Assembly (NCBI GenBank): GCA_036824045.1
Contig: DAITAZ010000052.1
Location: forward strand, 1 to 23,427
Direction: 5' to 3'
Origin: DAITAZ01 sp036824045
Lineage (GTDB): Bacteria > Pseudomonadota > Gammaproteobacteria > Burkholderiales > Rhodocyclaceae
Length of the DNA: 23,427 nucleotides
Positions within the stretch are counted from its first letter, which is position 1. Each line of letters begins with the position of its first letter. Position numbers and translations under genes: made by a program. Positions 1 through 7,595 of this stretch are shown piece after piece. The notes below the pieces were generated by a model, which searched no databases, was not told the DNA's origin, and was given only the letters and a program-made list of their open reading frames with translations.

Positions 1-672
1 GCACCCGCTGCCCGGCAGGCGCCCCCGCTGGTCCCCGTGCCCCCCCGGGCCCAGCAGCCGCAACCCGACCCGCCGGCGCCCGCCGCGGCCGTGCCGGAAT
101 CGGCTCCGGTCGAGCACCCTGCGTTTGTCCTGCCCACCGCCGAGGACATCGAGCGCATCCACGCCGAGGCCCAGCGGGAAGGCCATGAAGCTGGCTACGC
201 CGAGGGGCTCGCCAAGGGCCGGGAAGTCGGGCTGGCCGAAGCCCGCGCCCAGGGCGAACGGTTTGTGCACATGGTGGCGGAGCTGGACACCGCGCTCAAG
301 GAGATGGACCGCCAGGTAGGCGACGAGCTGCTCGCGCTGGCCCTGGAGCTTGCCCGGCAGGTGGTGCGGGAAGAGCTCGCCCTGCGGCCCGAGCATGTGG
401 CCGGCGTGGTACGCGAGGCCTTGGGACAATTCCCCCAGCAGCACGCCCTGGTCTGCGTGCATCCGGAAGACGCAACCTGGGTGCGGCAGCACCTGGGTGA
501 TCTGCTCCACCACGGCGGCCACCGCATTGCCGAAGATCCGGGCATCGCCCGGGGCGGCTGCCGGCTGGAATCCTCCGGCAGTCAGCTCGACGCAACGCTG
601 CCCACCCGCTGGCGGCGGGTCGTGGAATCCCTGGGCATGAGCGATGCCTGGCAGAGCGAGCCGGACGCATGA
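1..672 (+). CDS. fliH: Flagellar assembly protein FliH, 5'-truncated by the window edge
   Basis: FliH is the peripheral stalk and negative regulator of the flagellar export ATPase FliI; it tethers FliI to the export gate and C-ring. The frame is open to base 1, so the start lies upstream; the GTG at 37 is only an internal candidate. The visible protein has a Pro/Ala-rich N-terminal part. A run of glycines spaced four apart follows (residues 49, 53, 57, 61, 65 counted from the GTG at 37), the GxxxG repeat typical of FliH. A long helix and a C-terminal globular domain complete it, with a stretch reading LALELARQVVREEL near residues 101-114. It lies directly upstream of fliI, as in other flagellar operons. 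The family assignment rests on the GxxxG helix plus synteny, since FliH sequences diverge strongly. Confidence 0.9.
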   Translation, partial: APAARQAPPLVPVPPRAQQPQPDPPAPAAAVPESAPVEHPAFVLPTAEDIERIHAEAQREGHEAGYAEGLAKGREVGLAEARAQGERFVHMVAELDTALKEMDRQVGDELLALALELARQVVREELALRPEHVAGVVREALGQFPQQHALVCVHPEDATWVRQHLGDLLHHGGHRIAEDPGIARGGCRLESSGSQLDATLPTRWRRVVESLGMSDAWQSEPDA

Positions 673-739
673 GCGCCGCCCGCCCGGCTCGTTCCGAAGC
701 ACGTGCGCTGCCGCCTTGGGCGGTGAGATCGCCTGGCGC

Positions 740-745
740 AGGAGG
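740..745 (+). promoter_or_regulatory. Shine-Dalgarno that decides the fliI start
   Basis: AGGAGG lies 9 bases before the GTG at 755. It supports the GTG over the in-frame ATG at 644, which would add 37 residues unlike the FliI family and overlap fliH by 29 bases. Confidence 0.7.
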
Positions 746-754
746 TTGGCTCCC

Positions 755-2149
755 GTGAACGCCCATACCGACGCCTGGTGCCAGTTCCTCAAGGGTTGCC
801 GGCGCCTGCTGCCGGGCACCCTGCCCTACCAGCGTAGCGGCCGCCTCACCCGCATCAACGGTCTGGTGATGGAGGCTTCCGGCCTCAAGCTGCCCGTGGG
901 CAGCGGCGCCCGGGTCAGTGTGCCGGGCGGCGGAACGGTGGAAGCGGAAGTCGTGGGCTTTCATGGCGAACGCCTGTTCATGATGCCCACCGACGATGTG
1001 TACGGACTGGCCCCCAGCGCCGAAGTGATGCCACTGGAAAACCCGCCCCCCCGCCCGGCGGTGGGTGAGCGCATCGAACCCCGCCGTCGCGCCAGCGACC
1101 GGGCCAAGCACTTGCCGGTGGGCATCGAGCTGCTGGGCCGGGTTGTCGATGGCGCCGGCCGCCCCCTCGATGGCCTGGGCCCGCTCAAGACCAAACAGAG
1201 CCGATCCCTGCAAAGCCGCCCCTTCAATCCGCTTACCCGCGCCCCCATCAGTCGCACCATGGACGTGGGCATCCGCACCATCAACGCCATGCTCACCGTG
1301 GGTCGTGGCCAGCGGCTGGGCCTGTTCGCCGGCTCCGGCGTGGGCAAGAGCACGCTGCTGGGCATGATGGCCCGCTTTACCGAAGCGGAGGTCATCGTGG
1401 TGGGCCTGATCGGCGAACGGGGCCGGGAAGTCAAGGAATTCATCGAGCAAATCCTCGGCGAGGAAGGACGGCGCCGCTCGGTGGTGGTCGCCGCGCCCGC
1501 CGACACCAGCCCCCTCATGCGCATGCAGGGCGCCGCCTACACCCATACGGTGGCGGAACACTTCCGGGACCAGGGCAAGCAGGTGCTGCTGATCATGGAT
1601 TCGCTCACCCGGTACGCCATGGCCCAGCGGGAAATCGCCCTGGCCATTGGCGAGCCCCCTGTCACCAAGGGCTACCCGCCCTCAGTTTTCGCCCGGCTGC
1701 CGGCGCTGGTGGAGCGGGCCGGCAACGGGCCGGAGGGTGGCGGCTCGATCACCGCCTTCTATACCGTGCTCACCGAGGGGGACGACCAGCAGGACCCCAT
1801 CGCCGACTCCGCCCGCGCCATTCTCGACGGGCACATCGTGCTCTCCCGGGCCCTGGCCGAGCAGGGTCACTACCCGCCCATCGACGTGGAACAGAGTGTC
1901 TCCCGGGCCATGCACGGGCTGGTGGACCACGCCCATTTCGAAAAGGTGCGCCAGTTCAAGCAGAACTTCTCCCGCTACCAGCGTTCCCGCGACCTGATCG
2001 CCGTAGGCGCCTACGCCCCCGGGTCCGACCCCATGCTGGACCGGGCCGTTGCCATGTACCCCAAGCTGGAAGCCTTCCTCCAGCAACCCATCCAGGAACA
2101 GCAGGACTACGCCACCAGCGTCGCCCGTCTGCACCAGCTTTTTCCCTGA
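755..2149 (+). CDS. fliI: Flagellum-specific type III export ATPase FliI
   Basis: FliI is the ATPase of the flagellar type III secretion apparatus, related to the F1 beta subunit. It forms a hexamer with FliH and FliJ below the export gate. From the GTG at 755 the protein is 464 aa, close to the family's usual 440-475. An N-terminal beta-barrel contains GRLTRINGLVMEASGLKLP. The Walker A motif AGSGVGKST is at about residues 192-200. Walker B (LLIMDS) ends near 283, with Asp at 282. The F1/T3SS ATPase signature PPSVFARLPALVERAG is at about 318-333. The start was chosen from the AGGAGG at 740-745 and from alignment of the first residues with known FliI. It is followed by fliJ after 89 bases, a gap that includes a small GC-rich hairpin. 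Confidence 0.97.
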   Translation: MNAHTDAWCQFLKGCRRLLPGTLPYQRSGRLTRINGLVMEASGLKLPVGSGARVSVPGGGTVEAEVVGFHGERLFMMPTDDVYGLAPSAEVMPLENPPPRPAVGERIEPRRRASDRAKHLPVGIELLGRVVDGAGRPLDGLGPLKTKQSRSLQSRPFNPLTRAPISRTMDVGIRTINAMLTVGRGQRLGLFAGSGVGKSTLLGMMARFTEAEVIVVGLIGERGREVKEFIEQILGEEGRRRSVVVAAPADTSPLMRMQGAAYTHTVAEHFRDQGKQVLLIMDSLTRYAMAQREIALAIGEPPVTKGYPPSVFARLPALVERAGNGPEGGGSITAFYTVLTEGDDQQDPIADSARAILDGHIVLSRALAEQGHYPPIDVEQSVSRAMHGLVDHAHFEKVRQFKQNFSRYQRSRDLIAVGAYAPGSDPMLDRAVAMYPKLEAFLQQPIQEQQDYATSVARLHQLFP

Positions 2150-2154
2150 TCGTG

Positions 2155-2171
2155 CCCCCGGACAACGGGGG
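2155..2171 (+). other. Small GC hairpin between fliI and fliJ
   Basis: CCCCCG and CGGGGG form a 6-bp perfect stem around the 5-base loop GACAA, 5 bases after the fliI stop. No T-run follows directly, so it is not a good intrinsic terminator. It may stabilise mRNA or separate translation of the two genes. Confidence 0.35.
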
Positions 2172-2238
2172 TGATCTCCATCCTTTTCTCCCTCAACCCC
2201 TAACGGCCACCGCCGTAGTTGCCTGAAGGAGGTAAAGG

Positions 2239-2691
2239 ATGAAGAACTCGTTCGCCCTGCAGGCGCTCATCGATCTGGCGCAGACCCGCACTGATGACGC
2301 GGCCAAGCGGCTCGCCACCTTGCTCAGCACCGAGCAGGAAGGCCATAACAAGCTCGCCCTGCTCGCCCAGTACCGGGACGAATACCAGCAGCGCTTCATG
2401 GACGCGGCCCGTACCGGCATCAGCCGGGAGGAATGGCACAACTACAACCTGTTCCTGGACCGCCTCGACCAGGCGGTGGAACACCAGCAGAAGGTGGTGG
2501 ACGTGTCCCGCCAGCGCACCGCTGCCGGCCAGGAAGACTGGCGGCACCAGCGTAACCGGCTCAAGGCCTTCGATACCCTTTCCCAGCGTCAGGCACAGGC
2601 TGCCCAGGCGCAGGAAGCCAAGCGCGAGCAAAAACAGCTCGACGAACATTCCGCCAAACTCTTCGCCTCCCAGGGCGGCGAAGGCAACTGA
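2239..2691 (+). CDS. fliJ: Flagellar export chaperone / ATPase stalk protein FliJ
   Basis: FliJ is the gamma-like central stalk of the flagellar export ATPase. It inserts into the FliI hexamer and contacts FlhA. The 150-aa product is almost wholly helical and rich in Gln, Arg, Ala and Glu, as expected for a two-helix antiparallel coiled coil. It begins MKNSFALQALIDLAQTRTDD and contains YRDEYQQRF near residue 50, a segment typical of FliJ. A strong Shine-Dalgarno AAGGAGGT at 2226-2233 lies 5 bases before the ATG. Length and place between fliI and fliK match the family. FliJ sequences diverge, so the name rests on coiled-coil character, the short motifs and synteny together. Confidence 0.9.
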   Translation: MKNSFALQALIDLAQTRTDDAAKRLATLLSTEQEGHNKLALLAQYRDEYQQRFMDAARTGISREEWHNYNLFLDRLDQAVEHQQKVVDVSRQRTAAGQEDWRHQRNRLKAFDTLSQRQAQAAQAQEAKREQKQLDEHSAKLFASQGGEGN

Positions 2692-2715
2692 CCCCACCCG
2701 CACCCGGAGCCCGCC

Positions 2716-3939
2716 GTGCCAGACATCTCCCTCACCCAGGCCCTGACCGCGCCGGCAGAGTCCGCCAGCGCCGGGCCGGCCAGACGCAACGCCGCCACGG
2801 CAGGCGCACTCGACGGAGCGGCCAGCACGTTCTCGCAAGCCCTCGACGCCCGCATGAGCCAGCCCCGGCAGGCGGCACCACCACCCGCCCCGGCCAAGTC
2901 GAGCGCGACGAAAGCGCCGTCGCCCCCGGAAAAACCCGTGGAGCAGCAAGCCCCGGGCAAAACACCGGCCGCCGAGCGCGATGCAGCCCCCGCCTCGGGC
3001 CCGGAACACGGGGACGAAGCCAAGGCGGCAACCAGCACGGAAGCGGCCAGCAATCAGGATGCCACCGCCGAAGAAGAAACGGCGCCCCAGGCTGGGTCCG
3101 CCGATCCGGCCCTGCTCCTGGGCCTGCTCGGACAATCCCTGCACAGCCAGGCTACCGCCCAGGAGACTCCACCCCTGGAGACCCTTGCCAACGCCCTCGC
3201 GCAAAGCCAGATCGGGATCGACGGTGCCGGTCAGCCCACGGGAGGAAGCACCGATCTGCGGGGCTCGGGGGAGCGCGGTCCGGCCAGCGAGCGGATGGAG
3301 GGATTGCTGGCCGAACTCACCACGCAACAGGACCCCGCTGCGGACACAACCCTGTTGCCGATGACCGAGGCGCTGACGCGGACCACGGCCGAGCACCAGC
3401 AGGCGGGAACCCCGGGGGAATCGGCCCCGCAGATGGACCTGGCCGGCCTGGCCAGCCATGGTGGCGCCGCCGCAGGCCACGCCTCCGCCCCGGCGCGGGC
3501 AGCGGAACTCCAGCAGGTGCAGGTCGCCACGCCGCTTAACCAACCTGGCTGGACCGAGGAGGTGGCGCAGAAGCTCACCTTCATCGCCAAGGGTGACGAC
3601 CAGAAGGCCGAACTGGTGTTGACGCCTCCCAACCTGGGCAAGGTGGAAATCAGCCTGACACTGAACGGTGACCAGGCCAGCGCCCAATTCATCGCCCCCA
3701 GCCCGAACGTGCGCGACGCCCTCGAGCAGGCCCTCCCCCGGCTGCGGGAAATGCTGGCCGGCGCCGGCATTCAGTTGGGCGACGCCAACGTGTCGGCGCG
3801 GGACCCGGGCGGCCGGAACCCGTCGGGCGACACCCCCCGCGATGGCGGCGCCAACGGCCGGAACGGCATCGAAGCGCTCGGCTCGATGACCGGCCTGGCT
3901 CCCACCGCCCTGAGGGGTTTGGTGGACACCTTTGCCTGA
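2716..3939 (+). CDS. fliK: Flagellar hook-length control protein FliK
   Basis: FliK is an exported molecular ruler. It measures the growing hook and switches FlhB from rod/hook to filament substrates. The 407-aa protein has a low-complexity N-terminal two thirds rich in Ala, Pro, Gln, Thr and Glu, as in other FliK proteins. A conserved C-terminal Flg_hook domain spans about residues 275-365. It starts at NQPGW (275-279) and carries LTPPNLGKVEISL (302-314), the core LxPxxLGxVE motif that interacts with FlhB. The start is a GTG with GGAG at 2706-2709, 6 bases upstream. It follows fliJ by 24 bases and ends before a hairpin plus T-run. The exact N-terminus is less certain because that part is not conserved. 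Confidence 0.92.
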   Translation: MPDISLTQALTAPAESASAGPARRNAATAGALDGAASTFSQALDARMSQPRQAAPPPAPAKSSATKAPSPPEKPVEQQAPGKTPAAERDAAPASGPEHGDEAKAATSTEAASNQDATAEEETAPQAGSADPALLLGLLGQSLHSQATAQETPPLETLANALAQSQIGIDGAGQPTGGSTDLRGSGERGPASERMEGLLAELTTQQDPAADTTLLPMTEALTRTTAEHQQAGTPGESAPQMDLAGLASHGGAAAGHASAPARAAELQQVQVATPLNQPGWTEEVAQKLTFIAKGDDQKAELVLTPPNLGKVEISLTLNGDQASAQFIAPSPNVRDALEQALPRLREMLAGAGIQLGDANVSARDPGGRNPSGDTPRDGGANGRNGIEALGSMTGLAPTALRGLVDTFA

Positions 3940-3974
3940 ATAACACCCTTCGCCCCGTTGCTTTTCGCCGCATC

Positions 3975-3993
3975 AGGCCCGCCGGGGCTTTTT
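3975..3993 (+). terminator. Probable intrinsic terminator between fliK and fliL
   Basis: AGGCCC pairs with GGGCTT around the loop GCCG, with one G-T wobble, and five T residues run through 3989-3993. The position, 35 bases after the fliK stop and 30 before the fliL start, fits a transcription stop or attenuator between two flagellar sub-operons. The stem is short, so read-through is likely. Confidence 0.5.
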
Positions 3994-4022
3994 GATAATG
4001 AGCTTTCTCGATAGGAGCCACT

Positions 4023-4622
4023 ATGTCCAAAGCTGCCGCTGCCGCTGCACCCGCCCCGGCCGAGGGGGCTGCCCCGAACAAGAAGGGCAAGCTGATCATC
4101 ATCCTGCTTGTCGCCATCATCGTCCTGCTCATTGCCGGCGGTGGCGCTGCATTCTTCCTGATGTCCAAGAAACACGCCGCCGAGGATGAAGAAGGCGGCG
4201 AACACCCGGCCAAGCACGCCAAGGCGGACGAAAAGGAACACGCCAAGCCGGACTACAAGCCCAAGGCAGGCACCCCGCCGGTCTTCGTCAGCCTCGACCC
4301 CTTCACCGTCAACCTGGCGCCGGACAACGGCTCGGAGCAATACCTGCAGGTGGTATCCGTGCTCAAGGTGGCCGAGGCCCCCATTGCCGATCAGATCAAG
4401 CAGGTGATGCCTGAACTGCGCCACCGTACCCTGATGCTGCTCTCCAGCAAGAAAGCCGCAGAGATCACCAGCACCGAGGGACGGGAGGAACTGGCCGAGG
4501 CCATCCGTACCGACGCCAACGACCTCCTGGGGTATGCCCCCAAGCTCGGGCGCAACGGCAAGCCCAAGCCCGTGGAAGGCCCGATCCTGGCGGTGTTGTT
4601 TACCTCCTTCATCGTCCAGTAA
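4023..4622 (+). CDS. fliL: Flagellar basal-body associated protein FliL
   Basis: FliL is a single-pass inner-membrane protein. It forms a ring around the MotAB stator, stabilising it and raising torque. The 199-aa product has a short Ala/Pro-rich cytoplasmic N-terminus and a basic stretch NKKGK. One membrane helix follows at about residues 24-46 (LIIILLVAIIVLLIAGGGAA). After it comes a charged His/Glu/Lys linker and a periplasmic domain from about residue 85 (VFVSLDPFTVNL). That last motif and the C-terminal LAVLFTSFIVQ are typical of the family. AGGAG at 4013-4017 lies 5 bases before the ATG. It heads fliLMNOPQR, which is a separate operon in some enteric bacteria. Confidence 0.95.
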   Translation: MSKAAAAAAPAPAEGAAPNKKGKLIIILLVAIIVLLIAGGGAAFFLMSKKHAAEDEEGGEHPAKHAKADEKEHAKPDYKPKAGTPPVFVSLDPFTVNLAPDNGSEQYLQVVSVLKVAEAPIADQIKQVMPELRHRTLMLLSSKKAAEITSTEGREELAEAIRTDANDLLGYAPKLGRNGKPKPVEGPILAVLFTSFIVQ

Positions 4623-4643
4623 CACTGCTACGCAGCGACGACC

Positions 4644-5645
4644 ATGGCGCAGGATTTCCTCTCCCAGGAAGAGGTGGACGCCCTTCTCAAGGGCGTCACC
4701 GGCGAAACGGACGAAGCTGCGTCGGACGAGGCCGAGAGCGGGGGCGTACGCCCCTACAACCTGGCCACCCAGGAGCGCATCGTCCGCGGGCGCATGCCCA
4801 CGCTGGAGCTGATCCACGAGCGCTTTGCCCGCTACATGCGGATCGGCCTGTTCAACTACATGCACCGCAACGCCGAGATTTCGATCGGCCCGATCCGGGT
4901 GCAGAAGTACAGCGAATTCATCCGCAACCTGGTGGTCCCCACCAATCTGAACCTGGTCCAGGCCAAACCCCTGCGGGGCACGGCCCTGATCGTGTTCGAC
5001 CCGAACCTGGTGTTCCTGGTGGTAGACAACATGTTCGGCGGCGACGGACGTTTCCACACCCGGGTGGAAGGGCGGGACTTCACGCCCACCGAGCAGCGCA
5101 TCATCCGCGGCATGCTGGAAGTGGTGTTCGCCGAATACGAACGAGCCTGGCAACCCGTATTCGAGATGAAGTTCGAGTACTTGCGTTCGGAGATGAACTC
5201 CCAGTTCGCCAACATCGCCACCCCGGCCGAAATCGTGGTGGCCAGCTCCTTCGCCATCGAATTCTCCGGCGCCTCGGCGGACATGCACGTGTGCTTTCCC
5301 TACTCCATGGTGGAACCGATTCGTGACTTGCTCTACAGCAGCATGCAGAGCGACCACATCACCACCGACAACCGCTGGATCACGACCCTGACCCAGCAGC
5401 TGCAGTGCGCCGACGTGGAACTGGTCGCCAATCTCGGCCAGGCCCGGCTGCGCCTGCGGGACATCCTGCACCTGAAAGCCGGCGACGTGATTCCGGTCAA
5501 CATCCCGGACACGGTGGAGGCCAGCGTCAATGGCGTGCCGGTACTCAACTGCCGCTATGGCACCCAGAACGGCCAATACGCCCTGCGGGTGGAGAGCTTC
5601 ATCGAACCGGCGCGGGATCTGGACCCCCCTGCCCAGCCGCACTGA
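4644..5645 (+). CDS. fliM: Flagellar motor switch protein FliM
   Basis: FliM is the middle C-ring protein. It binds phosphorylated CheY and passes the turning signal to FliG. The 333-aa protein begins MAQDFLSQEEVDALLKG, the conserved N-terminal peptide that captures CheY-P. The middle domain carries MFGGDGR at residues 130-136, the GGxG motif that contacts FliG. The C-terminal SpoA-like domain (about residues 250-325) includes LRLRDILHLKAGDVIPV and pairs with FliN. Length matches the family (E. coli 334). The spacing to fliL is 21 bases and I see only a weak ribosome site, which suggests translational coupling. The start is fixed by the conserved N-terminal peptide. Confidence 0.98.
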   Translation: MAQDFLSQEEVDALLKGVTGETDEAASDEAESGGVRPYNLATQERIVRGRMPTLELIHERFARYMRIGLFNYMHRNAEISIGPIRVQKYSEFIRNLVVPTNLNLVQAKPLRGTALIVFDPNLVFLVVDNMFGGDGRFHTRVEGRDFTPTEQRIIRGMLEVVFAEYERAWQPVFEMKFEYLRSEMNSQFANIATPAEIVVASSFAIEFSGASADMHVCFPYSMVEPIRDLLYSSMQSDHITTDNRWITTLTQQLQCADVELVANLGQARLRLRDILHLKAGDVIPVNIPDTVEASVNGVPVLNCRYGTQNGQYALRVESFIEPARDLDPPAQPH

Positions 5646-5669
5646 ACAAGTAGTAACGGGAGATCCTAA

Positions 5670-6092
5670 ATGGCCGAAACCGACGCCGCCGAAGAACTGG
5701 ACCAGATCAGCGAGGATGACTGGGCCGCAGCCATGCAGGAGCAGGCCACTGCAGAAGCGGAGCCGCCCCGCAGCGCCGCCGGGCAGCTCTTTCCCAACTT
5801 CGCCGACAGTGCCCCGAAACCGGACAGCCTGCAGGACCTGGAACTGATCCTGGACATCCCGGTACAGCTCACCGTGGAGATGGGGCGCACGCGCATTTCC
5901 ATCCGCAACCTGCTGCAACTGGCCCACGGCTCGGTGGTGGAGCTGGACGGCATGGCCGGCGAACCCATGGACGTCCTGGTCAACGGCACCCTCATCGCCC
6001 AGGGCGAAGTCGTGGTGGTAAACGACAAGTTCGGCATCCGCCTCACCGACATCATCACGCCGTCGGAACGGGTGCGGAAGCTGCAACGATGA
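5670..6092 (+). CDS. fliN: Flagellar motor switch protein FliN
   Basis: FliN forms the lower ring of the C-ring, where it binds the FliM C-terminus and also docks FliH for export. The 140-aa protein has an acidic, Ala-rich N-terminal extension of about 50 residues. The SpoA domain at about 57-138 starts at LELILDIPVQLTVEMGRTR and contains VELDGMAGEPMDVLVNG and GEVVVVNDKFGIRLTDI, all classic FliN motifs. GGGAG at 5658-5662 sits 7 bases before the ATG. The stop overlaps the fliO start by 4 bases (ATGA at 6089-6092), so the two are translationally coupled. Confidence 0.98.
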   Translation: MAETDAAEELDQISEDDWAAAMQEQATAEAEPPRSAAGQLFPNFADSAPKPDSLQDLELILDIPVQLTVEMGRTRISIRNLLQLAHGSVVELDGMAGEPMDVLVNGTLIAQGEVVVVNDKFGIRLTDIITPSERVRKLQR

Positions 6093-6541
6093 CCCGCAGC
6101 CCGAGCCTCGTCCCGGTGACTTCGGTGCTGGCCGCCCTGGCGGCTCCCGCCGCCCGCGCCCAGAGCGCGGCCCCCGCCCTGCCCGACACCACCGCGTCCC
6201 TGATGCAGATGGCCGGCGGGCTGCTGATCGTGCTGCTCGCCCTTTTTGGCGTGCTCATGCTGCTACGTCGCATCGGTACGGTGCGCAGCCCCCTTGGCGG
6301 CAAGCTGCGGGTGCTGGGCGGCGTCGCTGTCGGGCCGCGGGAGCGTGTGGTGCTGGTGGAAGTCGCCGACACCTGGCTGGTGCTGGGCGTGGCCCCCGGT
6401 CAGGTGGAGGCCCTGCATACCCTGCCCCGCCAGGACGGACTCCCTGGCAACGAAAAGCAGGCGACGACACCCACCGACGCACCGAGTTTTTCTGCCTTGT
6501 TACGCAAGGTCACGCGTGACCGCAGCGGGAGCCCCCAGTGA
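6089..6541 (+). CDS. fliO: Flagellar biosynthesis protein FliO
   Basis: FliO is a small membrane protein that helps assemble the FliP ring of the export gate but is not part of the mature channel. The 150-aa product has a signal-like hydrophobic N-terminus (residues 10-24, ending AARAQS). A membrane helix follows at about 40-60 (GGLLIVLLALFGVLMLL). The soluble domain contains GGKLRVLGGVAVGPRERVVL and WLVLGVAPGQVEAL, both typical of FliO. It overlaps fliN by 4 bases upstream and fliP by 4 bases downstream (GTGA at 6538-6541). The N-terminal hydrophobic stretch could be a cleaved signal peptide or a second membrane helix; the sequence alone does not settle this. Confidence 0.93.
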   Translation: MTRSPSLVPVTSVLAALAAPAARAQSAAPALPDTTASLMQMAGGLLIVLLALFGVLMLLRRIGTVRSPLGGKLRVLGGVAVGPRERVVLVEVADTWLVLGVAPGQVEALHTLPRQDGLPGNEKQATTPTDAPSFSALLRKVTRDRSGSPQ

Positions 6542-7293
6542 AGCGCCTGCCCAAGACCGCACTACGCGCCCTGGGTGGAATTGCCGCCCTAGGCCTGTTG
6601 CCCGCCCTGGCGCTGGCCCAGGCCATGCCGGCGGTCACCGCCACACCGGGCCCGGGCGGCGGACAGACCTACAGCCTCAGCGTGCAGACGCTGCTGCTGA
6701 TGACTTCGCTCACCTTCCTGCCGGCGGTGGTGCTGATGATGACGGGCTTCACCCGCATCGTCATTGTGCTTTCCCTGCTGCGTCAGGCCATCGGCACCCA
6801 GACAGCGCCGCCCAACCAGGTGCTGGTGGGTCTGGCGCTGTTTCTCACCTTTTTCGTCATGGCCCCGGTGACCGAGCGGGTGTACACCGAGGCCTACCTG
6901 CCCCTGTCCGAAAACCGCATCAGCTTTGAAGTTGCCCTGGAGCGGGCGGCAGTGCCGGTCAAGGGCTTCATGCTCAAACAGGCGCGGGAGCCGGACCTGG
7001 CACTGTTCAGCCGCATCGCAAAAGCGCCCAAGGTGGAGCGGGCCGAAGATCTGCCCATGCGCGTGGTGGTGCCCGCCTTCATCACCTCGGAGCTGAAAAC
7101 CGCCTTCCAGATCGGCTTCATCATCTTCATCCCCTTCCTCATCATCGACATGGTGGTGGCCAGCGTGCTCATGTCCATGGGGATGATGATGATGTCGCCC
7201 ATGATGGTCTCGCTGCCCTTCAAGATCATGCTGTTCGTGCTGGTGGACGGCTGGAACCTGATCATCGGTTCGCTGCTGGCGAGCTTTGGCTAA
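6538..7293 (+). CDS. fliP: Flagellar export gate protein FliP
   Basis: FliP builds the pentameric core of the flagellar export gate with FliQ and FliR. The 251-aa protein begins with a signal peptide (ALGLLPALALAQA, near residues 15-27), as FliP usually does. Next comes a hydrophobic segment with LLLMTSLTFLPAVVLMMTGF and the conserved TRIVIVLSLLRQAIGTQTAPPNQVLVGLAL region (about 67-100). A hydrophilic loop follows. The C-terminal family signature PFLIIDMVVASVLMSMGMMM is at about 199-218, with the FKIMLFVLVDGW motif after it. The start is a GTG overlapping the fliO stop; GGGAG at 6526-6530 is 7 bases upstream. Length matches E. coli FliP (245). Confidence 0.98.
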   Translation: MKRLPKTALRALGGIAALGLLPALALAQAMPAVTATPGPGGGQTYSLSVQTLLLMTSLTFLPAVVLMMTGFTRIVIVLSLLRQAIGTQTAPPNQVLVGLALFLTFFVMAPVTERVYTEAYLPLSENRISFEVALERAAVPVKGFMLKQAREPDLALFSRIAKAPKVERAEDLPMRVVVPAFITSELKTAFQIGFIIFIPFLIIDMVVASVLMSMGMMMMSPMMVSLPFKIMLFVLVDGWNLIIGSLLASFG

Positions 7294-7311
7294 CAGAACG
7301 GACCCTTCGCT

Positions 7312-7581
7312 ATGAGCCCCGGCACCGTCATCGACATCGGCCGTCAGGCACTGGAGCTGACCCTGCTCATCTCCGCGCCGCTCTTCCTCGCCGCCCTGGT
7401 CACCGGGCTGGTCATCAGCATTTTTCAGGCGGCCACCCAGATCAACGAAGCCACCCTTTCCTTCGTACCCAAGCTGGTGGTGATCTTCGTCACCCTGGTG
7501 CTGGCCGGGCCGTGGATGCTGACCATGATGACGGACTACATCCGGCGCCTGTTCGAAGCCATTCCCAGCCTGATCGGCTGA
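7312..7581 (+). CDS. fliQ: Flagellar export gate protein FliQ
   Basis: FliQ is the small two-helix subunit that packs around the FliP-FliR core of the export gate. The product is 89 aa, exactly the usual length. Its first helix is at about residues 16-40 and reads TLLISAPLFLAALVTGLVIS. The conserved FQAATQINEATLSFVPKL motif follows, then a second helix (VVIFVTLVLAGPWML). It lies 18 bases after fliP and 14 bases before fliR. The ribosome site is weak, so coupling from fliP is likely. Confidence 0.98.
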   Translation: MSPGTVIDIGRQALELTLLISAPLFLAALVTGLVISIFQAATQINEATLSFVPKLVVIFVTLVLAGPWMLTMMTDYIRRLFEAIPSLIG

Positions 7582-7595
7582 GCACGACGAACGCC

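Noticed and set aside
2200..3687. A 495-codon minus-strand open frame
   Set aside because: It is antisense to fliJ and fliK, is rich in Gly/Arg/Leu, and has no family motif.
3771..6086. A 771-codon open frame on the minus strand
   Set aside because: It lies antisense to fliK-fliN, and its His/Gly/Val-rich translation has no recognisable domain. Long antisense frames like this arise from high-GC codon bias.
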